Shown here: piece after piece, positions 1 to 10,290 of the stretch
How the letters are laid out: the number at the start of each line of letters is the position of its first letter
Numbering within the stretch: the first letter of the stretch is position 1
Assembly (NCBI GenBank): GCA_021234155.1
Contig: JAJEKV010000084.1
Location: forward strand, 4,436,384 to 4,500,383
Direction: 5' to 3'
Source: Isoetes taiwanensis
Taxonomy: Eukaryota > Streptophyta > Lycopodiopsida > Isoetales > Isoetaceae
DNA length: 64,000 nucleotides
Position numbers and translations under genes: made by a program
Notes under the pieces: generated by a model
What the model was told of the DNA's origin: nothing
What the model saw: the letters and a program-made list of their open reading frames with translations, nothing else
The model's database searches: none

Positions 1-859
1 GAGGTCCTCCATCATATCTACACTGTAAAATCATGATAAAAGGCCTATTCACTACAATAAAAGAAGAAAAGTAAAGATTATGATGGAACACACTTACTGA
101 AGGATTGGGGCACCCGGATCACTGTATCTGTAGGAGGAGATCATTGCAGAAGTAACTAAGGGACTCGTATCTCTAGCTTCCTTATACAAAACATAGCCAA
201 CAACCCAACTCTTCTAGCAAAGCCATGAAGAGCCAAAGAGAATTTAACTTTTGTATTCATGATGGTCGTGCTTGCTGACGTACCCAGAAACCCAGATGTG
301 CTTAATGCAGTACATGCGATATGCAGACTCCCGAAATGGAGCAGAAATTCAACGCTCTGGCTTGTGATACCTAATGGTGTCATCCAAACACCTGAAGAAA
401 ACTTAAATATCTCCTATGTATGATTGAGAATTAGATGCAATGCTAAAAAAATTAAGATCTTCACAGTGCAAGCCTCAATAACAAATCACCTTGCTTAAAC
501 TGAAACAGGGGAGGAAGCATACCTTCTTTGTTTTATCCCCTTCACATGATGATCCAATCGATCCCCTAAGCAGCAAACAAAAGAAAATCCCGAAGAGAAT
601 AAAAAAGCCACCGAAAGAATAGGTAACCCAGAGATTGTTCCAGAAGATGCGTTCTGGAGGAGGAGCTAGCTGCTTGAAGGTGCTACTGCCGCCCTAGCTC
701 GAAGGTTGCTACTGCCGCCCTCACTAACCCTAGAAAAAAAAAACCATGTTATTTTAAAGAATCTTACGTGGCATCATCTCTTCCATTGATTTCATCAAAT
801 CTGGGCCGCCCAAATTAGGGCTGGGTCCAACACTTACACAATAACATTATGATATAAGA
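1..859 (-). mobile_element. Helitron, 5' part (continues beyond left edge)
   Basis: On the minus strand this segment begins at 859 with TCTTATATCATAATG, preceded by A: a Helitron 5' terminus (TC, insertion between A and T). The ~100 bases inside the end (about 766-859) match the 5' end of the Helitron at 21300-21394 nearly base for base, so both belong to one family. The matching CTAG/hairpin 3' end is not in the window. The interior has short unrecognised exon-like stretches, for example a 75-codon minus frame at 156-383, which could be captured gene pieces. No RepHel transposase is visible. Confidence 0.7.
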
Positions 860-862
860 TTA

Positions 863-945
863 CTAGTAATGGTGCCCAGCGTTGCTGGGCATAAGTTAAG
901 AATGTATAAATGATGTTCAAGAGAATGATGAGATGCCCTAATGGA
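863..945 (-). mobile_element. Helitron 3' terminus (CTAG plus hairpin)
   Basis: Read on the minus strand, the element ends with the hairpin GCCCAGCAACGCTGGGC (874-890), about 7 bases of linker, then CTAG (863-866) followed by host T: the classic Helitron 3' end. Similarity to the 3' end at 16033 continues to about 940. Beyond that the sequence differs, and no minus-strand 5' end (GA followed by T with the usual AT-rich block) is found before 16 kb, so the element is truncated or its other end is lost. It lies 3 bases from the 5' end of the previous Helitron. Confidence 0.75.
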
Positions 946-979
946 TTGGTATTAGCTCAATATTCCGTTCCTTAATCAG

Positions 980-2155
980 TTAGCATCTTTAACCGCCCGC
1001 AAGCCAAAGAAGGACGATAGGCCCAGCGCCCAAGTGCTCGCAGCTGAACAGAAGCTCAAAGATGCTGACGACAAACTGAAGGCTGACATGGAGAGGCGGC
1101 CTAGGTATTACAGGAATTTGGAGAAGAGGCGGAGGAAAGAAGAAAAGGCAAAGAAGAAAGAGGAAAAGGCAAAAAGAAGAGAAGAAAGAGCCAAGAGGAA
1201 GGAGGAGAAAGCGAGAACAGAAGCAGATGAGGAGGTTGCAGAACCAGAAGACGACCAATGGCGGGAACAAAGAACCAAGAACAGAGAGGACCCCGACCCC
1301 AAAGGAAAAAGGGTAATGACTCAAGAACCCCCGAATAAGAAGAGAAGAACCTCGGTCGGCGTATCTATAAACGAGCCAACCGAAGGTGAACAACCCCCAA
1401 CCTCGTCGGAGGAGACTGACGATATAGCAGCATTCTTGGAGGCAACCCTTCTCGGAACGGGAGAATCCTCACAGCAGAAGCCTAACCCTCAACCTGAAAC
1501 AGAGGAAATCCGCGAGGAAGAGCCAATCCCAACTCCAAACACAGTTGAGACACAGATTAACCTACCCCCGCCGTTGCCCCCACCATTCTTGGAATGGCAA
1601 GAAGCAAAGAAGCTAGATGCAGAGAAGGCAGCCGGCAAGAAAGCAACCAAAACCGCCCGAGACTCGTACACCTTAGGACCAGAGAGGAGGTACAAGAAAG
1701 AATTGGCAGATTACAAAGTATACAAGAAGATGCACGAAGACTACGCAGCCTATTACGAAGCAAACAGGGTCAAAACTGTCGAAGGAGGGAGGCCAACTCG
1801 GGAAGCATTCCAGCTCAAACCCCCGCCAGAACTACCAGACCCCCCCAAGAAGCCTATGAAGAGATCCCAAGACTCCCCTTTTGCCAGAGCCTTGCGGGAA
1901 ATCAAACACTTTCAAAGGAGCTACGGATTCCTCATCCCAAGAGCAGCATTCCAGAGGTTTGTCCGAGAAATCTTGTGGGAGTTCGACCCCAACAAGCGAG
2001 TAACCAACGACATGTTACTCGCTTTACAAGAAGCAGCAGAGATGGAGGTTGTGCAGCACTTCGAAGATTCATTAGCATGCACTCTCCATGCAAAAAGAGT
2101 CACCCTTCAGCCAAAGGATATGAAACTGGCTAAGTACATCAAGCGGAGGGACTAA
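980..2155 (+). CDS. histone H3-fold protein with long basic N-terminal extension (5' end unresolved)
   Basis: The frame is open from 956 to the TAA at 2153-2155 with no in-frame ATG before the conserved domain region. A TCAG acceptor at 976-979 would start an exon at 980, so an upstream exon is probably missing or displaced; residue numbers below count from the GTG at 1034. Residues ~20-65 are almost only E/K/R (coiled-coil or single-helix), 86-107 hold basic NLS-like patches, and 145-280 are Pro- and charge-rich. Residues 281-373 align to the whole histone H3 core: alphaN (ALREI..FQRS), alpha1 (FQRFVREI), alpha2 (ALQEAAE...FED), loop 2 (HAKRVT), alpha3 (PKDMKLA). Loop 1 has ordinary H3 length, without the extra residues usual in CENH3, yet the alphaN-alpha1 turn reads LIPRAAF, closer to plant CENH3 than to the LIRKLPF of H3. 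A divergent H3 variant is the best call; function and expression are unknown. Confidence 0.8.
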   Translation, partial: LASLTARKPKKDDRPSAQVLAAEQKLKDADDKLKADMERRPRYYRNLEKRRRKEEKAKKKEEKAKRREERAKRKEEKARTEADEEVAEPEDDQWREQRTKNREDPDPKGKRVMTQEPPNKKRRTSVGVSINEPTEGEQPPTSSEETDDIAAFLEATLLGTGESSQQKPNPQPETEEIREEEPIPTPNTVETQINLPPPLPPPFLEWQEAKKLDAEKAAGKKATKTARDSYTLGPERRYKKELADYKVYKKMHEDYAAYYEANRVKTVEGGRPTREAFQLKPPPELPDPPKKPMKRSQDSPFARALREIKHFQRSYGFLIPRAAFQRFVREILWEFDPNKRVTNDMLLALQEAAEMEVVQHFEDSLACTLHAKRVTLQPKDMKLAKYIKRRD

Positions 2156-2217
2156 TAGAAGGGGAATTACTTTTTTTGTAACTAACAGGATTATATCTGA
2201 GGTATAAAATTTTGAAT

Positions 2218-2223
2218 AATAAA
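2218..2223 (+). promoter_or_regulatory. AATAAA-type polyadenylation signal
   Basis: An AATAAA hexamer sits 63 bases after the stop codon of the histone-fold frame in an AT-rich stretch, the usual place for a plant near-upstream polyadenylation element. This suggests the frame is a gene end rather than part of a retroelement polyprotein. Such hexamers are common by chance in AT-rich DNA. Confidence 0.4.
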
Positions 2224-2545
2224 ACATATAGTTGTTTAAGAATGTACATTCATTAGGCACAGTATTAGTTTTTGGAACAATTGGAGTAATTTCACCAATG
2301 ACTCCAAGAGTGCGCCAGAGCATACTTAGGTCCCAACCTAACACCCCTCCCGCGCACTCTTAGAGCCGCCCAAACTTCCCAAGTTCATAACTTGAGCTAG
2401 ACATACCCAAATCGACCAAAATTTGTTGCATTAGAACCCTAAGACTATAGGCAAGCCACTTCAAGCCTCAAATTAACCAAGAAACAATAGCCTCATCCCA
2501 AATGTCAGGAGTTTTAGAAACCCTAAAAATTTTAGGGCATAAATT

Positions 2546-2557
2546 CCCTATATATAT
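2546..2557 (+). promoter_or_regulatory. TATA-box-like sequence
   Basis: The run CCTATATATATCC lies about 120 bases before the ATG of the decayed frame at 2671, with a pyrimidine/A-rich leader between. The spacing suits a plant core promoter. No other promoter element is recognised. Confidence 0.4.
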
Positions 2558-2670
2558 CCCCGCATAACCCCTAAACCTCAACCACAGAACTGCTCTTGCA
2601 ATTGAGGCGATCTTCCAGCTTACTCAGGCGCTCCCAGTTCCGTTTGACATCGGCAGCACGCTCTTCGCCA

Positions 2671-3846
2671 TGGCTACAGAAGCCTTCATCAGTTGGTATA
2701 GCGCCTCCCCCCACATCACTGAAGTAGATGTCAATATAGTATTCCAAGTATTTCAAAAAGAATTTGACCTTTCAGCAACCCCCTAACTCCAATCCTTTCT
2801 CGCCAAAGAAGTCCTGCAGGAATTCCAAGAGAAAGTTGTCCCTAGCTTACGAAGATACCGCCATGCATAGGGTACTTTGTACCAAGGACCGCATTGCAAA
2901 GCCCCTGACCATGTACCCAATATTGCCAAGGCATTGAGGAACGAACCAACCGCTTACCAACCTACATGACCCTAACAAGCAATGGCAAAGTCTTCCTCTC
3001 CTACAACACAGCCTTAGCGCTATATCTAGTATATAGGGCAGAAACCGTAATAGGTGAACCATCAATTCAGCCACTAGAAGTCACATCCTTGGACGCAGCA
3101 GCGGACGAACGCCTCCTGCTTGAGTACGAAGAGACCATAGCAGAAGCATCCGAAGAGAGTGAAGACTCCAAGCAGGAAAGCGAGGATGACATAGAGGTGG
3201 ACCCAGAGGAGGAACGCCGGAAGCGGAACAAGACATCACCCGCCGGGAAAGCCGACAGACCACCCCGAGGATTGCACAACCAATCGGGCTGGGAATAACA
3301 AGTCTAGCACCAGTCATAGTCGAAGGACAAGAATACTTGCTGCTAAACGACATCAAAAACCTCCCCGAATGCAGGGACAGAGGCTACCGCGTCGATGAAC
3401 TCCTTCACCTCCTACGGCAACAGCCGGATCTAGAAGACTTCATCGACCAAGAAACGGAAGATTTTCCCAACAAAATACGAGAGGCGAGCTACTTACACAG
3501 ACACACCATCTCTGACATTGAAGCTTACTTCACTATCAGAGGTATGATGACAGAGGAACTTCCTACTGAGGAGGAGTTTATAGCACTTCAGGAGCAGATG
3601 GGAATAAGGGGGAAGACAACAAGAGTACTTCAAGGGGAGTCTTCTTCCTTACAAGAACAGATAGCAAAATTCCAAGGGAGAGCCACAAACCTGACAAGTG
3701 TACGAACGCTCTTCCACGATTACAAGGAATTAGTTCAAGTACCCGTGAGACCAAGATGCATCAAGGCACATGGGCACCTCTCAGGGCACGGGAGGAGTAC
3801 CGAGCAGCACTCTCAAATATTATCTTCCGCCCTAACGCATCGGTAG
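2671..3846 (+). pseudogene. decayed unknown gene, acidic middle region
   Basis: An ATG at 2671 opens a frame (begins MATEAFISWY) that is stopped at ~2785 and again at ~2866, but reads sensibly through both stops. Coding continues in other frames from ~2966, with a strongly acidic block (~3115-3210, Glu/Asp/Ser rich) followed by KR-rich residues. It shifts frame again at ~3240-3300 into a clean 170-codon stretch (VIVEGQEYLLLNDIKNLPEC ... LLHLLRQQPDLEDF ...) ending at 3846. I see at least two stops and two frameshifts. No domain is recognised; it could be a decayed host gene or a gag-like retroelement frame. It lies between the histone-fold frame and the gypsy gag remnants, in the same direction. 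Confidence 0.45.
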
Positions 3847-4479
3847 AGTAATAATATTTCACAAGCGCCCAGCCCACGCGAGGGAAGTCGCGGCAGATGC
3901 TGGTAGCACTTTTCAGATTTGGCATGCACGCACGCCCCATCGGGGAAAAGGTGGACCATGTCATTTTAGTGAAGTGGAAAACAGCCTTGGGCATTTTTTT
4001 CGACTTTGCAGCACCCCACCTTCGACAAGGTAGGTTGGCGTGAATGGCCAGCTCATACCTCCCATAGACGGGTGGAAGAGCTAGCATCCGCCATCCGAGG
4101 GGAACAAAGAAGGGATATATTTCGTGAACTTGGGAAGTACAAGAGGTACAGCCCAAGTAAAGAAGTTTCTCGAGGACAACCCGCCTTACCGCCGATTTCA
4201 AGACTAGTCGACTCTTGATCCCGAGACTTTTTGTATCTGAAATATTATATGATATATGAATATAAATCCTATTGCACTTTAAATGTTTTGTTGATGTATT
4301 TTGCCCCACAATTATACCAACAAGCATAATCAATGCAAGAGAACAAAGGAACTAATCATATAACCATGAATTGCTTGTGCATGCAGCTAGAGGCCTAAAC
4401 GCAGGGGAACGATAACCCGCGAGATCTTATAGAAGAGCAAACCCCACCCGCACTCACCCCCCAAGGAACCTATTTGAAG
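3847..4479. other. no recognised feature
   Basis: Short broken coding-like stretches on the plus strand (3850-4220) follow the previous pseudogene and may be its continuation. The rest is AT-rich with nothing identified. No LTR or primer-binding site (for example TGGTATCAGAGC) for the following gypsy element was found here. Confidence 0.3.
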
Positions 4480-4899
4480 ATATGGAACCCATGACCCCGT
4501 GAGGAGGAGATAGCCCGTGATGAGGACGGACCGAGCAGATAAAGGCATTACCGTCCGCAAAGGTGAGGGGTTCGGTGGGCAACGCCAGCTTGCCGCAAGC
4601 ATCAGCCCTGAGGGCAGGAAAAGACAAGAAGAGGAGCAAGAGAAGGAGATCCTCCAGCCCGAATCTTCCGACTCAAGCTCGACCTCGTGACCGACCGAGG
4701 AAGAGGAAGAACAGTGCTCGAACTAACGTGATGGAAGGCGAGAGGAACACCCCGTGATGGACGACAAAGAGACACCGTGGCCTCTCGACTACCGTAAGAA
4801 GGTAGATTCCGCGACCGGCAATGTATGGAAGGCCCGAATCGGAACAGCTCTCGGGGAGAACAGGTCGATTGGAAGCAGAGGCATGGCCGGACGAAATGA

Positions 4900-5310
4900 G
4901 CGAAAGTACCTGAAACGCTTATAGCATGAAAGATAAAGACAAAGGCGAGTTGCAACAGCCAACTTGAAAGGAGCCGCACGGATTTGGTGGAAGGGTTATG
5001 CAAAGGCACACGGCTTGAGCAGGGGATGCTTGTAAGTTCAAGAAGTTTGCAAAAGCCTTCGCGCCATTACGTCCCCAAGGGAACATAAGTCCAAAGATGA
5101 TGCAAATAGCTTTTAACAAGGTTGCGCAAGGCAACAAATCAGTCCGTAAATATACAGAGGAATTCATGAGGCTAAGGTCAGATGTGCCGGGTTGGGAGAG
5201 AAGCATGCAAGAGAAAGCTATATTGAGGGGTTGAATGAGGAGATCCGCAAGCTTGTGAGGGCAATAAACCCTAGGACAAGATCAAAAGCGAATCCAAGGC
5301 TATAAGCTTG
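4900..5310 (+). pseudogene. gypsy gag (capsid) remnant
   Basis: Pieced across frames, this stretch reads as a retrotransposon gag capsid region. It has the pattern of a WWRGYAK-like segment, then FKKFAKAFAPL, then a helix like KVAQGNKSVRKYTEEFMRLR, then a YIEGLNEEIRKLV-like end, which is the Retrotrans_gag (PF03732) arrangement. Several single-base frameshifts break it. A basic KR-rich stretch at 4600-4740 may be its N-terminal part. Confidence 0.6.
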
Positions 5311-5317
5311 CAGGGTC

Positions 5318-5965
5318 GTGACCTCGAATAGCGGGCGAAGCAGCAAGTATTTCCGTGATAAAGGCAAGGCGACAGAAGCTATAGCCCCGTGGCAGCCCAG
5401 TCCAGTCCAAATAGAGCCCCATATGGTGGGAACCGGGAAACAAAAGGGAGAAGAAGCAGTGTGTCCTTCAAGGACAAGCGGAGGGGTCAAACTACTCCAA
5501 AGCAAAGGCGATCCTTTTGCAGCAATGCCCAAGGAAAAGAGGCAGGAGTGCATAGAAAAGCAACTGTGCTTCAGGTGCTTCCAGCCAGGCCATAGGACAG
5601 CAAACTGCCCCTACGTCATGAGTGCAGCTCTAGCGGAGTTGGGAGATTGGGACGCCCTGTCCGACGACGACGGCGAAGAGGCCCGCGACTACATTCAGGG
5701 TGAGTGTCATATCTTTGCCGCAATAGATACAGAGCAAGCAGAGAGCCAGTATAAGGTAATCTCCACAGTAGGGAAGGCCAAGGCCAAGTCCTTCATAGTC
5801 TTGATAGACTCAGGAAGTAGCCATAACTTTGCATCCCCCAGAATGGTTCAAATGTTGAAGTTGAAGCCGCTAAAGTCAAAGCCAAGACCCGTTGTCTTAG
5901 CAAGTGGTGCAAAGAAGGCGCACGGGCAAAGAGAATTAACTTCGACATCGACTTGTCGGGATTAA
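5318..5965 (+). pseudogene. gypsy nucleocapsid knuckle and aspartic protease
   Basis: One open 215-codon stretch. A CCHC zinc knuckle (CFRCFQPGHRTANC, spacing 2-4-4) lies at about 5567-5610, and an acidic linker follows. The protease has the active-site motif VLIDSGSSHNF (about 5797-5830), the D-S-G of retroviral-type aspartic proteases. The frame stops at 5965 and the protease C-terminal half continues in another frame from ~5972 (IIGMEYL, 6011-6034), so a frameshift separates them. In a working element this unit packages RNA and cuts the polyprotein. Confidence 0.75.
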
Positions 5966-5971
5966 TATCCG

Positions 5972-7260
5972 ATGGGGGCAGAAGTAATGGGCATTGGCAA
6001 GCACGACTTGATCATAGGAATGGAGTACCTTGGGGCCAGCAGGGCCATTATCGACCGTGGAAAGCGGAAGGTGACCTTCCCAACGCCCGACGGCAAGATC
6101 ATTGAGATAACAGTAAGGAAGTTGTTCCCATCATGCGCAGGTATGTCTTCTAAACGGCCGCTCAAGTGCATCAAGAGCGAGCAGGTGGCATACATCTTCA
6201 AGCTTGAGATTAGTGAGCCGTAATCGAAAGGAAGCAAAGAAGACAAGGTGCTCAAAGAAGTTGCCGGGCAAGTAGCTAAGCCGATCACGGAGTTCCATGA
6301 TCTCTTTCCGTGATGAGATCAAGCAGCCCCTCCATATAGGGGAGTTGAGTGCGAGATTGCACTCGAGCCGAACAAAGCCAACAAGCAAAGCTCCATATAG
6401 AATGACAACGCAGGAGTTGTCGGAGCTAAAGAAGCAGTTGCAGGAGCTGCTGGACCTAGGTTTCATTAGACCTAGTGTTTCGCGCCATTTGGAGCGCCCA
6501 TTCTCTTCGTTAAGAAGAAGGATGGCGCTTTAAGGATGTGCATAGACTATAGGCGCTTGAACAAGCACACCATTAAGAACAAGTACGCTGGCCCCGCATC
6601 GATGACTTGATGGATCAGCTCCAAGGTGCAAAGATCTTCTCAAAAATCGACTTAAGGTCGGTTTATCATCAGATCAGGATAAAGGAAGAAGATATCCATA
6701 AGACCGCCTTCTAACGCCGGTATGGGCACTATGAGTTCACTTGTAATGCCTTTCGCTTATCGAATGCCCCCGCAACGCTCATGAGGCTCATGAACGACAT
6801 CTTCGTGGAGTTTTAGACACCTTTGTGATTGTTTTCTTTGATGACATTTTGGTGTATAGCAGATCCCTTGAAGAGCACGCATAACACTTGAGAAGAGTGC
6901 CGGAGAAGTTGAAGAGGCACCAGCCAGTACGCCAAGTTGTCGGGCGCCACTTCGCAAATGTAGAAGGTGGAGTATCTAGGTCATGTGATCTCGGCGTAAG
7001 GCATCTCGACGGATCCCCGCAAAGATTGAAGCCGCCATTCAAGGGTCGGCGCCAAGAATGTGCACGAGGTCGAAGTTTTCTGGCCTAGCAGTGGTACTAC
7101 AGAAGTTCGTGAAGAACTTTGCTAAGATAGCAGCCCCGCTAACGCACCGACGAGGGCGAGAAGGTGAAAGATTGGGTAGAGCATTGGCACAAGAAAGCCC
7201 AAAAGGGGTTTGAATTGTTGAAAGAAGCTCTGACGACAGCCCCTGTCTTGACCTTGCCGG
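5972..7260 (+). pseudogene. gypsy protease end and reverse transcriptase, frameshifted
   Basis: Recognisable RT segments, in changing frames, are [19 protein letters not shown] (6390-6450), [11 protein letters not shown] (about 6540), KIDLRS followed by [10 protein letters not shown] (6640-6700), and a DDILVYSRS active-site copy (about 6840-6870). Compared with element 2 at 11930-12400, small insertions and deletions of one or a few bases break the frame roughly every 100-200 bases. The product cannot be made in this state. Confidence 0.75.
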
Positions 7261-8490
7261 ACCCGGAGAAAGATAAGCTTGTAGCAACAGATGCGAGTAA
7301 GATAGCTACAAAAAGGTTTATGCAAGAAGAGCGGTGGTAGCGCATGATTCCGTGAAGATGAACGACGCCGAGACGACGCCACCCAACGCATCGCATCGAG
7401 TTGCTTAAGGTTGTCGTGGCATTAAGAATATGGAGGCATTATCTCTTGGGAAGGAAGTTCCAATTGGATACCACCATCGAGCCTCCAATATGTATTCACG
7501 CAACCACACCTTAATCTGAGGCAGCGGAGATGGATGGAGTTCCTCGAGGAATACGACTTTGATATAGTCTACAAGCCGGGGAAGCTCAATGTGGTAGCGG
7601 ATGCGCTTTCAAGGCATCCCCTGACAACTAGAGTGCATTGCAATGCAATTTCGACGATATCCAGCGACTTCGGTAAGAGGATTGAAGAGTCCTTGCCAAC
7701 GGATGTGGATTTCAGGGAAGTATGGGCAAGCCTTTCTAAGGAGGCTAGAACAGATAAAGAGCGGGAGGCCTTCAAGCATTATAAGAAGGAAGGCAACCTG
7801 TTATACCATAAGAACAAGTTGTGCGTACCCGAATCATCAGATGTAAGGAAATTGATCCTCCACGACACGCACAACAGCCCAATAGCTGGCCATGCGGGAT
7901 TCATGAAAACATATTTCAAAGTGCGCAGCAGCTATTATTGGCCAGGAATGAAGAAGCAAATAGCTCGCTACATCAAGGAATGTCAGCTATGCCAGCAGAC
8001 GAAGGCGGAGCAGCTTCGAATTCCAGGGGCATTAGAGCCATTAGCGGTGCCAAACGCTAAGTGGGAGGTAATCAGCATGGACTTCATCACAGGACTCCCA
8101 AGGACAGCAAGGGGGAAGGATGCCTTGATGGTAGTGGTCGACAAGTTGTCTAAGATGACACATTTTGTGCCTTGCAAGACCACAGATACAGCAGCAAAGC
8201 TCTTCACCAAAGAGATCTTCAGGCTTCATGGCATGCCAAGGGAGATCATCTCCCATGTGGATCCGGTTCATGAGCCTTTTGGCAAGACCTCTTTGCGACA
8301 ATCCGCACGGCGGTTATCCATGAGCACGGCATATCATCCTCGACGGATGGCCGACGGGAGCGGACCAACAGATTTTTAGAGGACATGCTACGAAACTATG
8401 TCCGAATAAGCAAAGTATGTGGGAAGAATTTATTCACTTGGTGGAGTTTGCATACAATAGCACCAAGCAGAATCATCCCAAATGTCGCCG
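7260..8490 (+). pseudogene. gypsy RNase H end and integrase
   Basis: The longest clean stretch is 7534-8379 (281 codons). It starts with the RNase H tail ([15 protein letters not shown]) and holds the integrase zinc-binding HHCC motif (HDTHNS ... GHAGFM ... CQLCQQTK, about 7858-8000) and the first catalytic Asp in MDFITGLP (about 8076). The second Asp, in IISDRDSKF of element 2, is lost here: the codons read IISHVDPVH at about 8250 and the frame then drifts. Integrase is therefore inactive by both substitution and frameshift. Confidence 0.8.
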
Positions 8491-8599
8491 CTTATGATCA
8501 ATTACGGCTATCGCTGTTTAACTCCGCATTACTTGGCACAACCCCGCGTCAAAAGTGGAAGTTTCGCAGCAGATGTTGGCGGATATGCGGCAGCTTGTG

Positions 8600-9130
8600 G
8601 AAGAGGTTCGAGGGTATCTGCTAGCGCCAAAGAAGTCGACAAAAGAGCATCGCCGGCAAGCATCGAACAAAGAAGAGAGTTCAAAGTTGGAGATGATGTT
8701 TGGCTCAAGATCAAGGTGAAGCAGCGGCTCGGGATCGAATTGCAAGAAGCTTGCTCCAAGGTGGGCTGGACCTTCGTAATAGTCGAGAGAGTAGGTAATC
8801 AAGCCTACAAGCTAGACTTGCCAAAGACACCTAAAGATTCATAAGGTCTTCCACGTGAGTTTGTTGAAGAAGCATACCCAAATCCGCATTTAAGTCTTGA
8901 TTCGCCAACGTTGTTGGAAATGACGAGGAGCAGCCGGAAATAGTTCCGCACTGATTCTTGATAAAGCTTTCAAGAAAACGAGGAGATCGAGTTCCTCCAA
9001 AGATTTGGTCAAGTGGAAACACTTACCGCTGGAAGACGCGACGGGGTACTTAAGAAAGATTTAGTAAAGCAAAGATCCACGCTTTATGGAGCAATGGGAC
9101 GGCAAGGTCATCTCCGAAGAAATCGCCTCG
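8600..9130 (+). pseudogene. gypsy integrase C-terminal GPY/F module and chromodomain remnant
   Basis: A clean stretch at ~8625-8844 reads KVGDDVWLKIKVKQ ... ERVGNQAYKLDLP, the GPF-type C-terminal module of chromovirus integrase (the GPF triplet itself is changed to WTF). The chromodomain that follows (8850-9090) is recognisable against element 2 (LLEMT, FLQ, LVKW-like pieces) but scattered over three frames. Confidence 0.65.
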
Positions 9131-10005
9131 TGCATGTCGATTTGTGTAGGTTAATTCTGATGTAGTTAAGATTAATCTACGACGCAACCTATGCTTAGTA
9201 TGGGTCGCATGCGTTGTTACCGATGATGGGACCACTACGGTGATCTCTAGGGCGGTGTAATGTCAATGTAGGCATGACCGCCAAGCTCCGCTTTGGGCGA
9301 AAGTGGAAGGTAGATTAGAAAGTCTACTGTCCCCACTAAGTAGACGCACCTCGAGAAAGGAGGTCATGAAGGAATGCATTGATAGGGAAAGCACCTTTAG
9401 CCCCATATATGCTTTGATAGGAGGAATCTATCCTTCAGCGCCCCACGCCGAGAAGGATATCCTCCACGCCAAGGCAACTAGAGGTGTAGGCATGAGCGGC
9501 ATATAGGCATATAGGGCGCCGTCTCACGCCATAATGGAAGATTCACCCTCTTCCTACGCCGGGAGATTAGCCATGCATCCATGTAGATAGGTGGGGTGGT
9601 CACCATATAACCAAAATTTTATTTAATAATTAAATGGTACTAACGTAGTGTCGACCTGCAGGCCAGTAGAGCGCTCCGGAGGGCAAGGAGGTCGGGCTAC
9701 GAAGACTTGCAACACAAATTTTGTTGGAATGTGTTGCAAGGAATGAAGAGTACCTCGGACGTTAATTCTAAATTTTGATAAACTTAATTGTAATGTTAAG
9801 TGAATTTTGGAGTAATCTGTTAGTAATGTTGTGAATTGATAAGTTATGTTATAATACAACAATGTGATAATGTCATAAAAATATTACCTTAAGGTAATTT
9901 TAATAAATGTGTAGGAATTATAGTAGCGATCGTATGTATCAAGTTGTTGCAGGTTAGGTTGATCCCAAGGTGGGGAGACCCACGATGCTGCGGACAACAT
10001 CATTT
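9130..10005 (+). other. non-coding 3' region of gypsy element 1
   Basis: No open coding sequence. It contains one copy of the GATGATGGGA motif (about 9223) that is repeated in element 2, several AT-rich stretches (9610-9900), and ends in a double polypurine-like arrangement (AAGGTGGGGAGA at 9967-9978 and again at 10008-10018). Confidence 0.5.
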
Positions 10006-10158
10006 CAAGGTGGGGAGAATGTGACGTTCGGCCAAAGACAAAGATAATATACCCAGACGCCTACCGCATCGCCGCCACGCCGCACACGCCTCCCAACCCG
10101 ACGGTACGCTAGCGTGTAGCCAGGTGAGTAGCCCTAGGGGGCAACTTGCCAGAAATAT

Positions 10159-10290
10159 GTGCAACTATTAATGTGCACATTTTCCAATGAACACATTAAT
10201 GGAGCACACATTGCCAAGTGGGCCACACCCATAGGTGCAATTAATGTGCACATTTTCCAATGTACACATTAATGTGGGCACACATTGCCA
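10159..10290. repeat. duplicated unit with internal inverted repeat in LTR U3
   Basis: Two copies, ~75 bases apart, of ATTAATGTGCACATTTTCCA followed by an ACACATTAAT arm. Each copy has an ATTAATGTG/CACATTAAT inverted pair that could form a hairpin. Duplications of this kind upstream of an LTR TATA box are often enhancer-like; that role is inference. Confidence 0.6.

Larger units (their letters stand above)
4480..10019 (+). mobile_element. Ty3/gypsy chromovirus remnant 1 (internal region, no 5' LTR seen)
   Basis: The order gag - CCHC knuckle - protease - reverse transcriptase - RNase H - integrase - chromodomain-like tail is that of a Ty3/gypsy chromovirus. Every domain is recognisable, but gag and RT carry many frameshifts and stops. 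The coding part ends near 9130; 9130-10005 is non-coding, ending in the polypurine tract CAAGGTGGGGAGAA (10006-10019) directly before an LTR beginning TGTGACGTTC. It shares about three quarters of its pol residues with element 2, so both are one family. The 5' LTR and primer-binding site are absent or unrecognisable. The 2480-4480 region could belong to it, but I see no proof. Confidence 0.85.

Noticed and set aside
980-2155. Giant-virus or bacterial origin of the H3-fold protein
   Set aside because: The best-visible resemblance is to plant H3/CENH3 and the flanks are plant transposons; nothing else viral is nearby. I keep a host-gene or transposon-captured origin.
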